In this document: in pieces, positions 9,244 through 17,527 of the stretch | Layout of the letters: the number at the start of each line of letters is the position of its first letter | Numbering within the stretch: position 1 is the stretch's first letter | Origin: Zoogloeaceae bacterium G21618-S1 | GTDB taxonomy: Bacteria; Pseudomonadota; Gammaproteobacteria; Burkholderiales; Rhodocyclaceae | NCBI GenBank assembly: GCA_027214125.1 | Contig: JAPWHF010000009.1 | Location: 186,001-250,000, forward strand | Direction of reading: 5' to 3' | Length of the DNA stretch: 64,000 bases | The notes under the pieces: model-generated | The model's database searches: none | Told to the model about the DNA's origin: nothing | Seen by the model: only the letters and a program-made list of their open reading frames with translations | Made by a program: the position numbers and the translations under genes

Positions 9244-9852
9244 TCAGGCGCGCTGGTGGTCGTGCTGGTGGTCGATGAAGTCCTGCACCGAGGCCACGCC
9301 GAGTTCCTTGGCGGTAAAAAGGCTCTCGAGTTGCTCGCGAGAATTGACCAGCCCCTTGGCGGTGATCCGCCCCTGCTCGTCCATCAACACCGCGTAGGGC
9401 AGCTTGCCAACATGGAAGCCGATGCCCAGATCCTGCGACAGCAGATAAGGGAACTGCTTGAGGTCGGCCTTCTCGTAGAAGGCCAGATGCTCGGGCTGCT
9501 CACCGTCGGAGGCCAGCACCACGCGCAGCCAGCTGCGCTCGGTGTCATTGACCGACCGGAGGATGGGCAACAGCTTTTTGCACACCGGGCAGGTCGGCGA
9601 GAGGAAGAACAGCAGCGTGCTCTTGTCGGCCGCGCCACCGATGCGGACCCGGGCGTTGCCGGTGAGCGTCGGCAGCTCGAAGCTCGGCGCCGCCTCGCCG
9701 ACCTTTGGGCCGGTGTCGATCATCAGCGCGCCCATGGGCGCGACGCGCTCGTACAGCACACCGATCTGCCGGGCCAGGGCAAACAGCCCGATCAGTGCTG
9801 CCAGCACGGCAACCCACAGCAGTGCGTTGGAAATCATCAGGGCTTCGTTCAT
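9244..9852 (-). CDS. aauD: AauD/MauD thioredoxin-like maturation protein
   Basis: 202-residue protein with an N-terminal membrane helix (residues about 6-27) and a periplasmic thioredoxin-like domain carrying SPTCPVCKKLL (C88-x-x-C91). MauD-family proteins are required for disulfide formation and stability of the multiply cross-linked light chain. The ATG at 9852 overlaps the aauE stop (ATGA), indicating translational coupling; a longer in-frame reading upstream lies inside aauE and is rejected. The gene order B-E-D-A is the classical one for amine dehydrogenase operons. Confidence 0.93.
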   Translation of the reverse strand: MNEALMISNALLWVAVLAALIGLFALARQIGVLYERVAPMGALMIDTGPKVGEAAPSFELPTLTGNARVRIGGAADKSTLLFFLSPTCPVCKKLLPILRSVNDTERSWLRVVLASDGEQPEHLAFYEKADLKQFPYLLSQDLGIGFHVGKLPYAVLMDEQGRITAKGLVNSREQLESLFTAKELGVASVQDFIDHQHDHQRA

Positions 9853-10400
9853 GATCCGTTCCTCAATTGCATCAGTCGGGGATGGTTGGCGAGCAACTGG
9901 TTGCCCGCGGCATAGATGCCGAGCAGCGCGAGGGTGCCGCCGGCGACAGAAATGAAATCGACCCACACCAGCGGCCGGGCCAGGCCAGCTTGCGCACCGG
10001 CTACGGCCAACATCATCAGCACGGCATTGCGCACGGGCAGCGCCCAGGACAGACGGGTGTTTCCGTCCGCCCCACCGCAGCCGCAGTCGATGTCGGTGTG
10101 GCCACGCAAGAGGTTGATGAGCACGCCACCGGTGGACACGCCGAGCACCGCCAGCGCCAGCACCAGACCAATGCCACGGGTGGATTCGAGCAGCAGCGCC
10201 GCGCCGGCCGCCGCCTCCAGTATCGGAAGCACACGGGCGAACAGCGGCACCACCGGGTCGGGCAGCAGACGGTAGAGCTCGACCGCCGCCTCGAACACCG
10301 CCATGTCGCGCAGCTTCTGCCAGGCGCCGAGGAGCAGGATCACCGCCAGTGCCGAGCCACAGGCCCGTGCCAGCACCGGGTCAATGAGCAGCGCGTCCAT
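9849..10400 (-). CDS. aauE: AauE/MauE membrane protein
   Basis: 183-residue integral membrane protein of the MauE/DoxX-like methylamine utilisation family, with about four to five hydrophobic helices (ALAVILLLGAW, ILEAAAGAALLLE, GLVLALAVLGVSTGGVLINLL, NAVLMMLAVAGAQAG, VAGGTLALLGIYAAG). The loop HTDIDCGCGG is a conserved Cys pair and suggests redox exchange with the thioredoxin-like AauD. It starts at ATG 10400, sharing one base with the aauB stop. In methylamine users MauE is needed for light-chain assembly, and the same role is inferred here. Confidence 0.92.
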   Translation of the reverse strand: MDALLIDPVLARACGSALAVILLLGAWQKLRDMAVFEAAVELYRLLPDPVVPLFARVLPILEAAAGAALLLESTRGIGLVLALAVLGVSTGGVLINLLRGHTDIDCGCGGADGNTRLSWALPVRNAVLMMLAVAGAQAGLARPLVWVDFISVAGGTLALLGIYAAGNQLLANHPRLMQLRNGS

Positions 10401-11551
10401 CACTGCAACTCCATCAACGTCGGGGTCTCGCCAACGCCTTCCATGCGGTCGGCCAGTTTGAGCTTGCCGTCGGCGTCGTACATGGCGATTGCGCCTTTGA
10501 CGCCGTCATAGGCGAAGAGCCTGGGCGCGGCACCGCGGCTCACGCCGATGGCGATCGCATCACTGCCCGGCGCCTTGGCCACGCGTTTTTTGGCGGCGAT
10601 GTCGAATGCCCAGATTTCCTTCGCTGGCGACTTGTGGCTGCCGACCTTGCCATCGGCATGCATGCCGACAAACAGTCGTCCGGTCTCGTTGTGCTGCGCG
10701 ATTACCTGATAGCCGCCCGGGCGCCATCCGGCTTTGCGCTCTTCCGCGCTCACCAGCGGCCAGACCGCGTCGAAACGGGCAACTTCGCCACCCAGGTGCG
10801 CGGTGTAGACATCACCCAGGAAGGAAACGAAGCGGTAGGTGTCGCCGTCCTGCTCGCCGTGAATGAAAATCGGGTCGACATCGGGATCAAAGAACTTCTC
10901 GCTGCGCTTTTGCGCGGCCGGCTGCCCATCGGCATCGAGCGAAATGGTCAGCATCGTGCCGTCGCCACACACCGTCGAAAACCGGTTGGGCACAGTTTGC
11001 GCGGGCAGCACGATCCAGCACCCCGGCGTGGCCACTTCGGCCACCGGCTTCTTCGCTTGCAGATCGATCACCATCACCGAGGTGGCCGGCGTGGCGTTCT
11101 GCACATACAGCCAGCGGCCATCGCTCGACGGGCGGATGATGCCTTTGTAGTTCAGTGCCTGCGCATGACGCGGTGGGATCACGATCTCGCCCGTCTTGGC
11201 CAGCGTTCCGGCATCGTGGATGTCGACCACGTCGGTGCGCTCGCCGTGGTTGAGGCGCGAGTAGTACGTCGTCGCCACATAGATCGTCTTGCGATCGGGC
11301 GACAGAATCGACTGCCCGGCAAAGCCGGTGGCGATCATGCCCAGATAGGCCTTGCTCTGACCGTCGATGACATGCAGACGACCATCGACAATGTGGTTGA
11401 TCGAAACATCGGACAGGTAGATCCGATACGGATTGGCCGGCGCCAAGGGCTTGACCGAAATGATCTCCGGCGCAATCTCGGCTACCGCTGTGCCGCCCGA
11501 CAGCGTCAGCAGCAGCGAGAGGCCGAGTCCACTCAGGGTGTGTCGAACCAC
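10400..11551 (-). CDS. aauB: aralkylamine dehydrogenase heavy chain
   Basis: 383-residue heavy subunit, a seven-bladed beta-propeller that scaffolds the TTQ light chain. Recognisable family segments are YLSDVSINHIVDGR, ILSPDRKTIYVATTYYSR, GERTDVVDIHD and NATPATSVMVIDL. The start is placed at GTG 11551, because AAGGAGG stands six bases upstream and a signal peptide (VRHTLSGLGLSLLLTLSGG...AVAE) follows directly. The upstream in-frame ATG at 11632 has no ribosome site and would extend the leader by 27 residues. It is the first gene of the minus-strand run and is divergent from an AraC-type regulator. Confidence 0.93.
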   Translation of the reverse strand: MVRHTLSGLGLSLLLTLSGGTAVAEIAPEIISVKPLAPANPYRIYLSDVSINHIVDGRLHVIDGQSKAYLGMIATGFAGQSILSPDRKTIYVATTYYSRLNHGERTDVVDIHDAGTLAKTGEIVIPPRHAQALNYKGIIRPSSDGRWLYVQNATPATSVMVIDLQAKKPVAEVATPGCWIVLPAQTVPNRFSTVCGDGTMLTISLDADGQPAAQKRSEKFFDPDVDPIFIHGEQDGDTYRFVSFLGDVYTAHLGGEVARFDAVWPLVSAEERKAGWRPGGYQVIAQHNETGRLFVGMHADGKVGSHKSPAKEIWAFDIAAKKRVAKAPGSDAIAIGVSRGAAPRLFAYDGVKGAIAMYDADGKLKLADRMEGVGETPTLMELQ

Positions 11552-11595
11552 GTTGAACCTCCTTGTCGAAGGGGCACCCGCGCTTTCGCTCTGTG

Positions 11596-11627
11596 TGTCG
11601 GGGCCCGCTGTCCTTGTGTCCCCGACA
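11596..11627 (-). other. inverted repeat in the aauB leader
   Basis: Eight-base perfect arms, TGTCGGGG (11596-11603) and CCCCGACA (11620-11627), with a 16-base spacer, 45 bp upstream of the aauB start. It could form a hairpin in the aauB leader RNA or be a protein-binding site. There is no U-run, so it is not an intrinsic terminator. Confidence 0.45.
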
Positions 11628-11752
11628 TGCAATCATCGGGGCTTCCCTGCCGTCCGAAGCAATGGCTCCGGCGACGGGTTGGACGCATCTTGTGACCGGG
11701 AGGGCGCAGGCCGTTATCCCAATTCGGCAATGCTCGAATTGATGCAACTGTC

Positions 11753-11840
11753 TGTAGTGAAAGGATTTTTTGTAGTGCACCGCAGCATTTTCGGTAGAGA
11801 CGGGCACTTCATCGAAAAATCTTGCACAAGACATCGAAAT
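11753..11840. promoter_or_regulatory. direct-repeat pairs in the aauB/AraC intergenic region
   Basis: The 350-bp gap between aauB and the divergent AraC-family gene contains two pairs of direct repeats. TGTAGTG occurs at 11753 and 11771 (18 bp apart). CATCGAAA occurs at 11810 and 11832 (22 bp apart, about two helical turns). AraC-family activators bind such tandem same-orientation half-sites, so these are candidate operators for the adjacent regulator. No convincing sigma54 element was seen here. Assignment is inference. Confidence 0.5.
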
Positions 11841-11901
11841 TGACTTAGCTTAAAAAAGACAGATGCCGTAGAGCATCCGATTAAGCCAAAGGAGATAGTC
11901 C

Positions 11902-12912
11902 ATGACGGACCTTGGGGAAGCGGCACTTGCCAGCGCCCTGCCACCGCATTGCACCGTGAGCGAAGTCACCAGCTTCGATGCAGATGACCACGCCTCAAAT
12001 CTGCAGCACTGGAAACAGCACTACGTACAGTTGTCAGCTGGGCGTTTCGAAGGTCGGCTGGAAGAAGCCTGGTTCGGCAACGTTCAGGTATTTCGCGAGC
12101 GCACAAATCAGTGCGTACACGAGGGCGGCGTCGCTTGGGAGGGATCGCGAACTTTCGGAATTCCCGTCGAAATGGACGGGCTGGGCTGGTATTGCGGCGA
12201 GGTGTTCGACGAAAACTCCATCCTCACCTTGCGCGGCGGAGCCGAACTCAATTTCCGCACGCCCAACATACTCGATATCATCGCGGTCACGGCCGATTCG
12301 GAAGCGCTGAACCGCTACGCGATGCAAGTCGAACACATCGATCTGGAAGCCCTGCTGGGATCGCGCCGGATCTTGCCCAATACACCCAAGCAGGTTGCCG
12401 AGCTACGCAGCTTTCTGCTCACCGTACTGGCATCGATCAATGCCGCACCAGCAATGGTCAATCACGCACAGATGCGGAAAGCCATCGAACAAGGCATCTA
12501 CAGCTGCCTACTGGCGTCGATCGGCAACGAAAGTGACGCTGAGCGTCCGCCCACAACCTCAACCTCACGGGTTCAGATTGTCGAGCGCGCGCGCGAATAC
12601 ATGCGCGCCCACATCGAAGACCCGATCACCGTAGCTGACCTGTGCCAGGAGCTGAACGTATCGCGGCGCACCTTGCAATACAGCTTTCAGGACGTACTCG
12701 ACCTCAATCCGGTCAGTTTTTTGCGCGCCATGCGGCTCAATGGCGCCCGCCGCGACCTGCGACGCCGTCCGGTGCAGGAATCGGTCGCCGACATTGCCGC
12801 CCGCTGGGGGTTCTGGCATCTGTCGCATTTCGCCTCCGACTACAAATCGATGTTCGGCGAACTCCCCTCAGAAACACTCAATAACCGTCGATCGAGCATT
12901 TTAAGCGTGTAA
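11902..12912 (+). CDS. AraC-family transcriptional regulator, probable aau activator
   Basis: 336-residue regulator. The N-terminal 200 residues resemble the ligand-sensing part of EutR/OruR-like AraC proteins (QHYVQLSAGRFEGRL, NLLDI-like NILDIIAVT). The C-terminal 100 residues are a two-helix-turn-helix AraC domain (ITVADLCQELNVSRRTLQYSF and ESVADIAARWGFWHLSHFASDYKSMFGELPSE). The ATG at 11902 follows AAAGGAGAT. It is divergent from aauB and the only regulator next to it, so it probably senses aromatic amines or their aldehydes and controls the aau run. The target is inferred from position. Confidence 0.88.
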   Translation: MTDLGEAALASALPPHCTVSEVTSFDADDHASNLQHWKQHYVQLSAGRFEGRLEEAWFGNVQVFRERTNQCVHEGGVAWEGSRTFGIPVEMDGLGWYCGEVFDENSILTLRGGAELNFRTPNILDIIAVTADSEALNRYAMQVEHIDLEALLGSRRILPNTPKQVAELRSFLLTVLASINAAPAMVNHAQMRKAIEQGIYSCLLASIGNESDAERPPTTSTSRVQIVERAREYMRAHIEDPITVADLCQELNVSRRTLQYSFQDVLDLNPVSFLRAMRLNGARRDLRRRPVQESVADIAARWGFWHLSHFASDYKSMFGELPSETLNNRRSSILSV

Positions 12913-12941
12913 CTGCGCGCCTTGATATTGCGCGCGGGTGC

Positions 12942-14966
12942 TTACATCCGGCCCAGCTTCCGATACAAGGTGTTGCGGCTGATACCCAGGCGCCGTGCCG
13001 CAGCCGACACGTTGCCGCCCTCTTCCTCAAGCACCTGCTCAATCGCCCGCTTCTCAATGGTTTCGAGCGATTCCGTACCCTGCGGCAGCGCTACATCAAT
13101 GCGTCGTGGCCGCGGTTCGGCCCGCTCGACCGGCTCGTCGGAGTCGCTTTCCATGGCGAAGAGTTCTTCGGGCAAATGCGTTGAGTCGATCAGGTCTTCG
13201 TCATCGTCGAGCAAGGCCACTGCGACCCGCAAGGCATTGTGCATCTGGCGGATATTGCCCGGCCAGCCGTAACGCTCGAAGAACACGAGCACCTCTTCGG
13301 CCACCGTAATATCGCGCATCCCGTCGGTTTCGATCGCGATGATATTGGCCACGATGGCTCGGATGTCACTGCGTTCGCGCAGCGACGGCAAGGTGACGGT
13401 GAGCCCGTTAACCCGGTAGTACAAGTCCTGGCGGAAAGCCCCTGTCTTGACCGCGTCTACCAGATTGCGGTGCGTCGCGCACACCAGCGACACATCCACC
13501 GGCACCGGTTTGGCACCACCGAGCGGCGTCACGACCCGGTCCTGCAGTACACGCAGCAAGCGCGCCTGCAGGTTGAGTGGCATATCGCCGATCTCATCGA
13601 GAAACAGCGTGCCGCCGCACGCCTGCTGGATTTTGCCGGTATAGCCTTCCTTGCGCGCACCGGTAAATGCACCCCCGAGATAACCAAACAACTCGGACTC
13701 AATCAGATTTTCGGGAATGGCCGCGCAATTGAGCGCCACAAACGGCGCCGTGCGCCGCGGGCCCACATCATGGAAGGCCTTGGCAAACATTTCCTTGCCT
13801 ACACCGGACTCACCCAGGATCAGCAAGGGAATATCTTTGCCGACCATGCGGGTGGCACGTTGAATGGCTGCCCCCATGCGCGCATCGCCGGTATCGAGGC
13901 AATCAAAATTGACGCGCCCATCGCCACAAGCCGCCTTGCGCGCACTGGCCGGGGTCGGTGCCGACGCAATTTTTGAAGGCGCCGGCGTCGCGGCCGGCGT
14001 AGAGCGTGACGAAGGCAAGAGCGCAGCAGGCATATTCATGCGGGCATAAACGCGTTCGCCATGACGGCGCGGCAAGGACGACAAAGCATGCGGATCACGC
14101 ATACTCCGATCCACGAAAACGCCAAAATTCTGCTCAAACAACAGACTGAAATCGAGCTGACGCAGCATCGTGCGCGTGAGCTTGAGCAGCTCCAGCGCAC
14201 ACCGGTTGGCGCCCAGCAATTCGCCCCCTTGGTTGAAGGCCAGCACACCCTCTTGCAAGGAACCGACGTATTCCATGCGCGGGTGGAAGAACACCAGAAT
14301 TTCGCGACCAAACTCCGCCTCGAACAGGCGCTTCTCAAGCAACTGGGCGGACATGCGGACCAATCCGAGGGTGTGCCGTTCGTGCGAACGGGAGTCGCCG
14401 GAGATGTCGAGCACGCCCATCAACTGACCACCGGCATCGAAAATGGGTGACGCACTACACGTCAGAAAGGCATTGCAATCAAAAAAATGCTCAGCGCCCA
14501 CCACCTCGACCGGCCGCTGTTCGGCAATGGCGGTGCCGATGGCATTGGTGCCGCGCAGCCCCTCGCCCCACTGGGCGCCAGCCTTCAGCGCGACCTGATT
14601 GGCTCGGCTGACAAAATCAGCATCGCCCATCCCTTCGAGCACCAGTCCATTCCCGTCCGACAACACCACGATGCTGCCGGTGGATCGAATCTGTTCATAG
14701 AGATGGCTAAGCACGCCACGTGCGTGCGAGAGCAAAAACGCATTGCGATCACGCGTCTCGCGCAGTTGGCTGTCGGACACTGGATCCACCTCGGCCGTAT
14801 GCGCCGACGCCTCCAGCCCTACCTTTATACAACGTGACCAGGAATTGGCGACCGTCCCCACCATGGGCACTAGCGCGTCGGCCGGCGCGCCTTGCTCAAA
14901 AAACGCCGTGCGAGCGTCGCGAACACGGACATCTCGATGCTCCACCGATTGCAGCGGATTCTCCAT
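12942..14966 (-). CDS. AcoR-like sigma54-dependent activator (GAF-AAA-Fis)
   Basis: 674-residue bacterial enhancer-binding protein. It has an N-terminal GAF-like sensor (about 60-220) of the AcoR family and a linker to about 350. A sigma54-interaction AAA+ domain follows, with Walker A GESGVGKE (385-392), GAFTGA (432-437) and Walker B GGTLFLDEIGD (451-461), and a Fis-type helix-turn-helix at the C-terminus (GGNVSAAARRLGISRNTLYRKLG). Start ATG 14966 follows GGAGGAGAG; longer readings are rejected. It is divergent from pedF, whose upstream region carries a sigma54 promoter and two enhancer-like sites, so it very probably activates that operon. It is a paralogue of the protein at 22030-23922. 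Confidence 0.93.
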   Translation of the reverse strand: MENPLQSVEHRDVRVRDARTAFFEQGAPADALVPMVGTVANSWSRCIKVGLEASAHTAEVDPVSDSQLRETRDRNAFLLSHARGVLSHLYEQIRSTGSIVVLSDGNGLVLEGMGDADFVSRANQVALKAGAQWGEGLRGTNAIGTAIAEQRPVEVVGAEHFFDCNAFLTCSASPIFDAGGQLMGVLDISGDSRSHERHTLGLVRMSAQLLEKRLFEAEFGREILVFFHPRMEYVGSLQEGVLAFNQGGELLGANRCALELLKLTRTMLRQLDFSLLFEQNFGVFVDRSMRDPHALSSLPRRHGERVYARMNMPAALLPSSRSTPAATPAPSKIASAPTPASARKAACGDGRVNFDCLDTGDARMGAAIQRATRMVGKDIPLLILGESGVGKEMFAKAFHDVGPRRTAPFVALNCAAIPENLIESELFGYLGGAFTGARKEGYTGKIQQACGGTLFLDEIGDMPLNLQARLLRVLQDRVVTPLGGAKPVPVDVSLVCATHRNLVDAVKTGAFRQDLYYRVNGLTVTLPSLRERSDIRAIVANIIAIETDGMRDITVAEEVLVFFERYGWPGNIRQMHNALRVAVALLDDDEDLIDSTHLPEELFAMESDSDEPVERAEPRPRRIDVALPQGTESLETIEKRAIEQVLEEEGGNVSAAARRLGISRNTLYRKLGRM

Positions 14967-15018
14967 ACTCTCCTCCGACAAGCCATTTTTTATTTTTTTT
15001 CTGATAGTTATGCGAGCC

Positions 15019-15054
15019 TGTTCCTCAACGTAGCAGGTGCTCCAAGGTGGAGCA
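15019..15054 (+). promoter_or_regulatory. tandem enhancer-like sites upstream of pedF
   Basis: Two imperfect palindromes of the form TGYTCC-N5-GGARCA: TGTTCCTCAACGTAGCA at 15019-15035 and TGCTCCAAGGTGGAGCA at 15038-15054, spaced 19 bp centre to centre. They lie about 130-165 bp upstream of the sigma54 element at 15184. The same paired pattern occurs upstream of exaC and between pedH and the relay operon, so it is a candidate binding site for the AcoR-like activators. Confidence 0.65.
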
Positions 15055-15183
15055 AATTGGGCAGACTCATGTGTCACCTGTCACGCAACTAGTGTGCCAG
15101 CAAAGACTGAATGATGGCTGACCATCCGTCGTTTCGCCACTAACGGCCGCTTCCGACAGAGCCCATCCGTCCACTGACACAAC

Positions 15184-15198
15184 TGGCACAGCCTTTGC
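15184..15198 (+). promoter_or_regulatory. sigma54 -24/-12 promoter of the pedF operon
   Basis: TGGCACAGCCTTTGC matches the sigma54 consensus TGGCAC-N5-TTGC exactly, with GG and GC 12 bases apart. It is 66 bases upstream of the pedF ATG and downstream of two enhancer-like palindromes. Confidence 0.85.
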
Positions 15199-15263
15199 GG
15201 GGGAAAGCTCACCCCCTGCCATCGAGCAGCGGATCGAACTCAACCAAGATAGAGGACCCAACA

Positions 15264-15695
15264 ATGTCTTATTTCTCTGCACGTCGTCCCTTGCGCCACG
15301 CCACGATGATCTTTGCCCTGGCAGTGTCGGGCTACGCCTTCGCCCACGGCGACGTCACACCGCAAGCCGTCGACACCTCCACACTCAAGCCCGTTGGCAC
15401 TGACTGGCTGGCCGAAAACCCCTACCGGGGCGACAAGGAAGCCATCCGTATTGGCGATTCCGCCTACAACCAGAACTGTGCCCGCTGCCACGGCCTGGGC
15501 GGCATTTCTGGCGGTATCGCGCCCGATCTGCGTATGCTGCCCGAAGGCGCCGAAGGCGACGAAATCTTCCTGAACCGTATTCGCCACGGCGCCACGCGCA
15601 ATGGCAAGGTCTACATGCCCCCGTTCGAAGGTATCCTGCAGCAAGAGGCCATGTGGTCGATTCGTGCCTGGTTGGAGACTGTCCATGAAGAATGA
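15264..15695 (+). CDS. pedF: cytochrome c-550 PedF
   Basis: 143-residue periplasmic c-type cytochrome of the PedF/ExaB-associated family, the electron acceptor of PQQ-dependent alcohol dehydrogenases. It has a signal peptide ending YAFA, then HGDVTPQAVDT and NPYRGDKEAIRIGDSAYNQNCARCHGLGG with one CARCH haem site, and MPPFEG with a likely axial Met. The ATG at 15264 is preceded by AGAGGA. It is the first gene of a sigma54-controlled operon and overlaps the next gene by 11 bases, suggesting translational coupling. A second, diverged relative lies at 30960. Confidence 0.93.
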   Translation: MSYFSARRPLRHATMIFALAVSGYAFAHGDVTPQAVDTSTLKPVGTDWLAENPYRGDKEAIRIGDSAYNQNCARCHGLGGISGGIAPDLRMLPEGAEGDEIFLNRIRHGATRNGKVYMPPFEGILQQEAMWSIRAWLETVHEE

Positions 15696-16536
15696 ACTAC
15701 GTCGTTTCGCATGCCGCGCGCTCACGGCCGCGGCATGTCTGGCCGGCGGCCTGAGCTTCGCCGCGGCAGCCGACGCGCTGGAAATCCAGCAGCCCGGCCG
15801 CCTGCGGGTTGCCGTGTATGCCGACTTCCCGCCGTACTCTGCCAAGGGCAAGGGCGTCGACATCGCCATCGGCCGTGAGTTGGCCAAGCGCATGGGCCTG
15901 ACCGCCGACGTGGTGGAAGTCACCGCCGATGAGGACATGAACGACGATCTGCGCAACATGGTGTGGAAAGGTCACTACCTGGGCACCCGCCCGGGAGACG
16001 TGATGCTCCATGTGCCCGTCGATCAGCACCTGGCCGAAATGAACGACAAGGTCCGCATCTTCGCCCCTTATCACCTCGAATCGCTTGCCGTTGCGCGCGA
16101 TCCGTCGCGCGTGCCGCCGGTCAAGGGCTCTGCCGCCACCGCACTGGAGGTTTTTACCCGCGAAAAGATCGGTGTCGAAACCGCCAGCCTGGCCGACGAT
16201 TTTCTGCTCAGTGTGCTCAATGGACGACTGCGTAACAACGTGACCCACTTCAAGACCGTCAATGAAGCGGTGGCTGCGCTCAAGGCTGGCGACATTGCCG
16301 CGGTGATGGCCTCACGTGCCGAAATCGAAGGCGCCCTGGGCACCCCCGGCCGTATCGACGTCGGCCCCGTGTCGATGCCGGAGCTGCGCATCAAGGGCTG
16401 GGCACTGGGCATGGCCGTCAAGGCCGACAGCACGGTTCTGGCCGAGGCGCTCTCGCAGGCCATGATTGACATCCAGCGCGACGGCACACTGGCGCGCATC
16501 TTCAAAGAGCACGGCATCACCCATCAAACCCCCTGA
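15685..16536 (+). CDS. quinoprotein dehydrogenase-associated substrate-binding protein (PedG/MoxJ-like)
   Basis: 283-residue periplasmic protein with the fold of family 3 solute-binding proteins. It has a signal peptide (ACLAGGLSFAAAADA), then LRVAVYADFPPYSAKGKGVDIAIGRELAKRMGL and a C-terminal LSQAMIDIQRDGTLARIFKEHGI. Members of this group accompany PQQ dehydrogenases and cytochrome c-550 rather than ABC permeases, and none is present here. MoxJ/XoxJ-type proteins are thought to help dehydrogenase activation or maturation rather than import. It lies between pedF (overlapping) and the beta-propeller gene, all probably in one transcript. Confidence 0.88.
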   Translation: MKNELRRFACRALTAAACLAGGLSFAAAADALEIQQPGRLRVAVYADFPPYSAKGKGVDIAIGRELAKRMGLTADVVEVTADEDMNDDLRNMVWKGHYLGTRPGDVMLHVPVDQHLAEMNDKVRIFAPYHLESLAVARDPSRVPPVKGSAATALEVFTREKIGVETASLADDFLLSVLNGRLRNNVTHFKTVNEAVAALKAGDIAAVMASRAEIEGALGTPGRIDVGPVSMPELRIKGWALGMAVKADSTVLAEALSQAMIDIQRDGTLARIFKEHGITHQTP

Positions 16537-16576
16537 CAACAGAATCGATGGCACGACCATCGGCGAGGAGACACCC

Positions 16577-17527
16577 ATGCGCAAAACCGCGCTAAAAACC
16601 TTGGCGGCGTTGGCATTCTTCGGCCTTGCCGGCACGGCCCTGGCCGCTCCGCTGGCCTACGTACCCAACGAAAAATCCGGCACCGTCAGCGTCATTGACA
16701 CCGCCACGGACACCGTCACCACCACCCTCAAGATCAGCGAGCGGCCGCGTGGCATCGCCATCGCCCCCGACGGCAGCCGACTGTATCTGACCGACTCGCC
16801 CACCGAGTCGCTCATCGTGGTCGATCTGGCCACCGGCAAGCCGGTCGATAGCTGGAAGCTGGGCGACTCTCCCGAGGGCTTGTACATCTCCAAAGACGGC
16901 ACCCTACTGGCTGCAGCGGTCGAAGAGGACAACAGCGTCGCCCTGCTTGAGGCGGCCACCGGCAAGACACTGGCGCACATCAAGGTCAAGGGCGAAAACC
17001 CCGAGCACGCCGTGTTCAGCCCCGACGGCAAGTGGATCTACGCCAGTGCCGAAGATGCCGAGCAGGTCGACGTGATCGATGTCGCCGCCATGAAGCAGGT
17101 GGCGCAGATTCCGGTCGCCAAACGTCCGCGCGGTATCGGATTTACGCCTGACGGCAGCCGTGCCTACGTGGCCTGCGAAATCGACAGCACGGTGTTCGCC
17201 ATCGACGTGGCCAGTCACACGGTAATCGCCAGCATTCCCGCCGGCAAGTTCTCCAATGGCATCACCGTCAGTCCCGACGGCAAGCGGGTATACGTCTCCA
17301 ACGGCAAGGACGGCACGGTGATGGCCATCGACACCATGAGCAACACCGTCGTAGGCACCGTACCAGTCGGCAAGCGCCCGTGGAACATGGCGATCACGCC
17401 CGACGGCGCCAAACTGTATGTCGCCAACGGCCGCTCAGACAGCATCACCGTGATCGACACCGCCAGCCTCAAGGCGATCAAGGACATCCCGGTCGGCAGC
17501 TTCCCCTGGGGCGTAGTGATCCGATGA
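16577..17527 (+). CDS. PQQ-catabolism-associated YVTN beta-propeller protein
   Basis: 316-residue secreted protein with a signal peptide (LAALAFFGLAGTALAAP) and about seven YVTN-type repeats of roughly 42 residues (AYVPNEKSGTVSVIDTATDTV, YVACEIDSTVFAIDVASHTV, YVSNGKDGTVMAIDTMSNTV, YVANGRSDSITVIDTASLKA). It matches the beta-propeller family repeatedly found beside pedF-type cytochromes and PQQ alcohol dehydrogenases. Its function is not established; a scaffold or electron-relay accessory is possible. The ATG at 16577 has GGCGAGGAG upstream. Its stop overlaps the cytochrome b561 start (ATGA). Confidence 0.9.
   Translation: MRKTALKTLAALAFFGLAGTALAAPLAYVPNEKSGTVSVIDTATDTVTTTLKISERPRGIAIAPDGSRLYLTDSPTESLIVVDLATGKPVDSWKLGDSPEGLYISKDGTLLAAAVEEDNSVALLEAATGKTLAHIKVKGENPEHAVFSPDGKWIYASAEDAEQVDVIDVAAMKQVAQIPVAKRPRGIGFTPDGSRAYVACEIDSTVFAIDVASHTVIASIPAGKFSNGITVSPDGKRVYVSNGKDGTVMAIDTMSNTVVGTVPVGKRPWNMAITPDGAKLYVANGRSDSITVIDTASLKAIKDIPVGSFPWGVVIR

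Noticed and set aside
8685-11551. Methylamine rather than aralkylamine dehydrogenase
   Set aside because: Light-chain details (CDYWRFCALDGYLCACCGG, CGKTACGRC) follow the aromatic enzyme, mauG and amicyanin genes are absent, and an aldehyde dehydrogenase is in the unit.
15685-16536. Component of an amino-acid ABC transporter
   Set aside because: No permease or ATPase gene is adjacent; the protein belongs to the quinoprotein-associated group of binding proteins.
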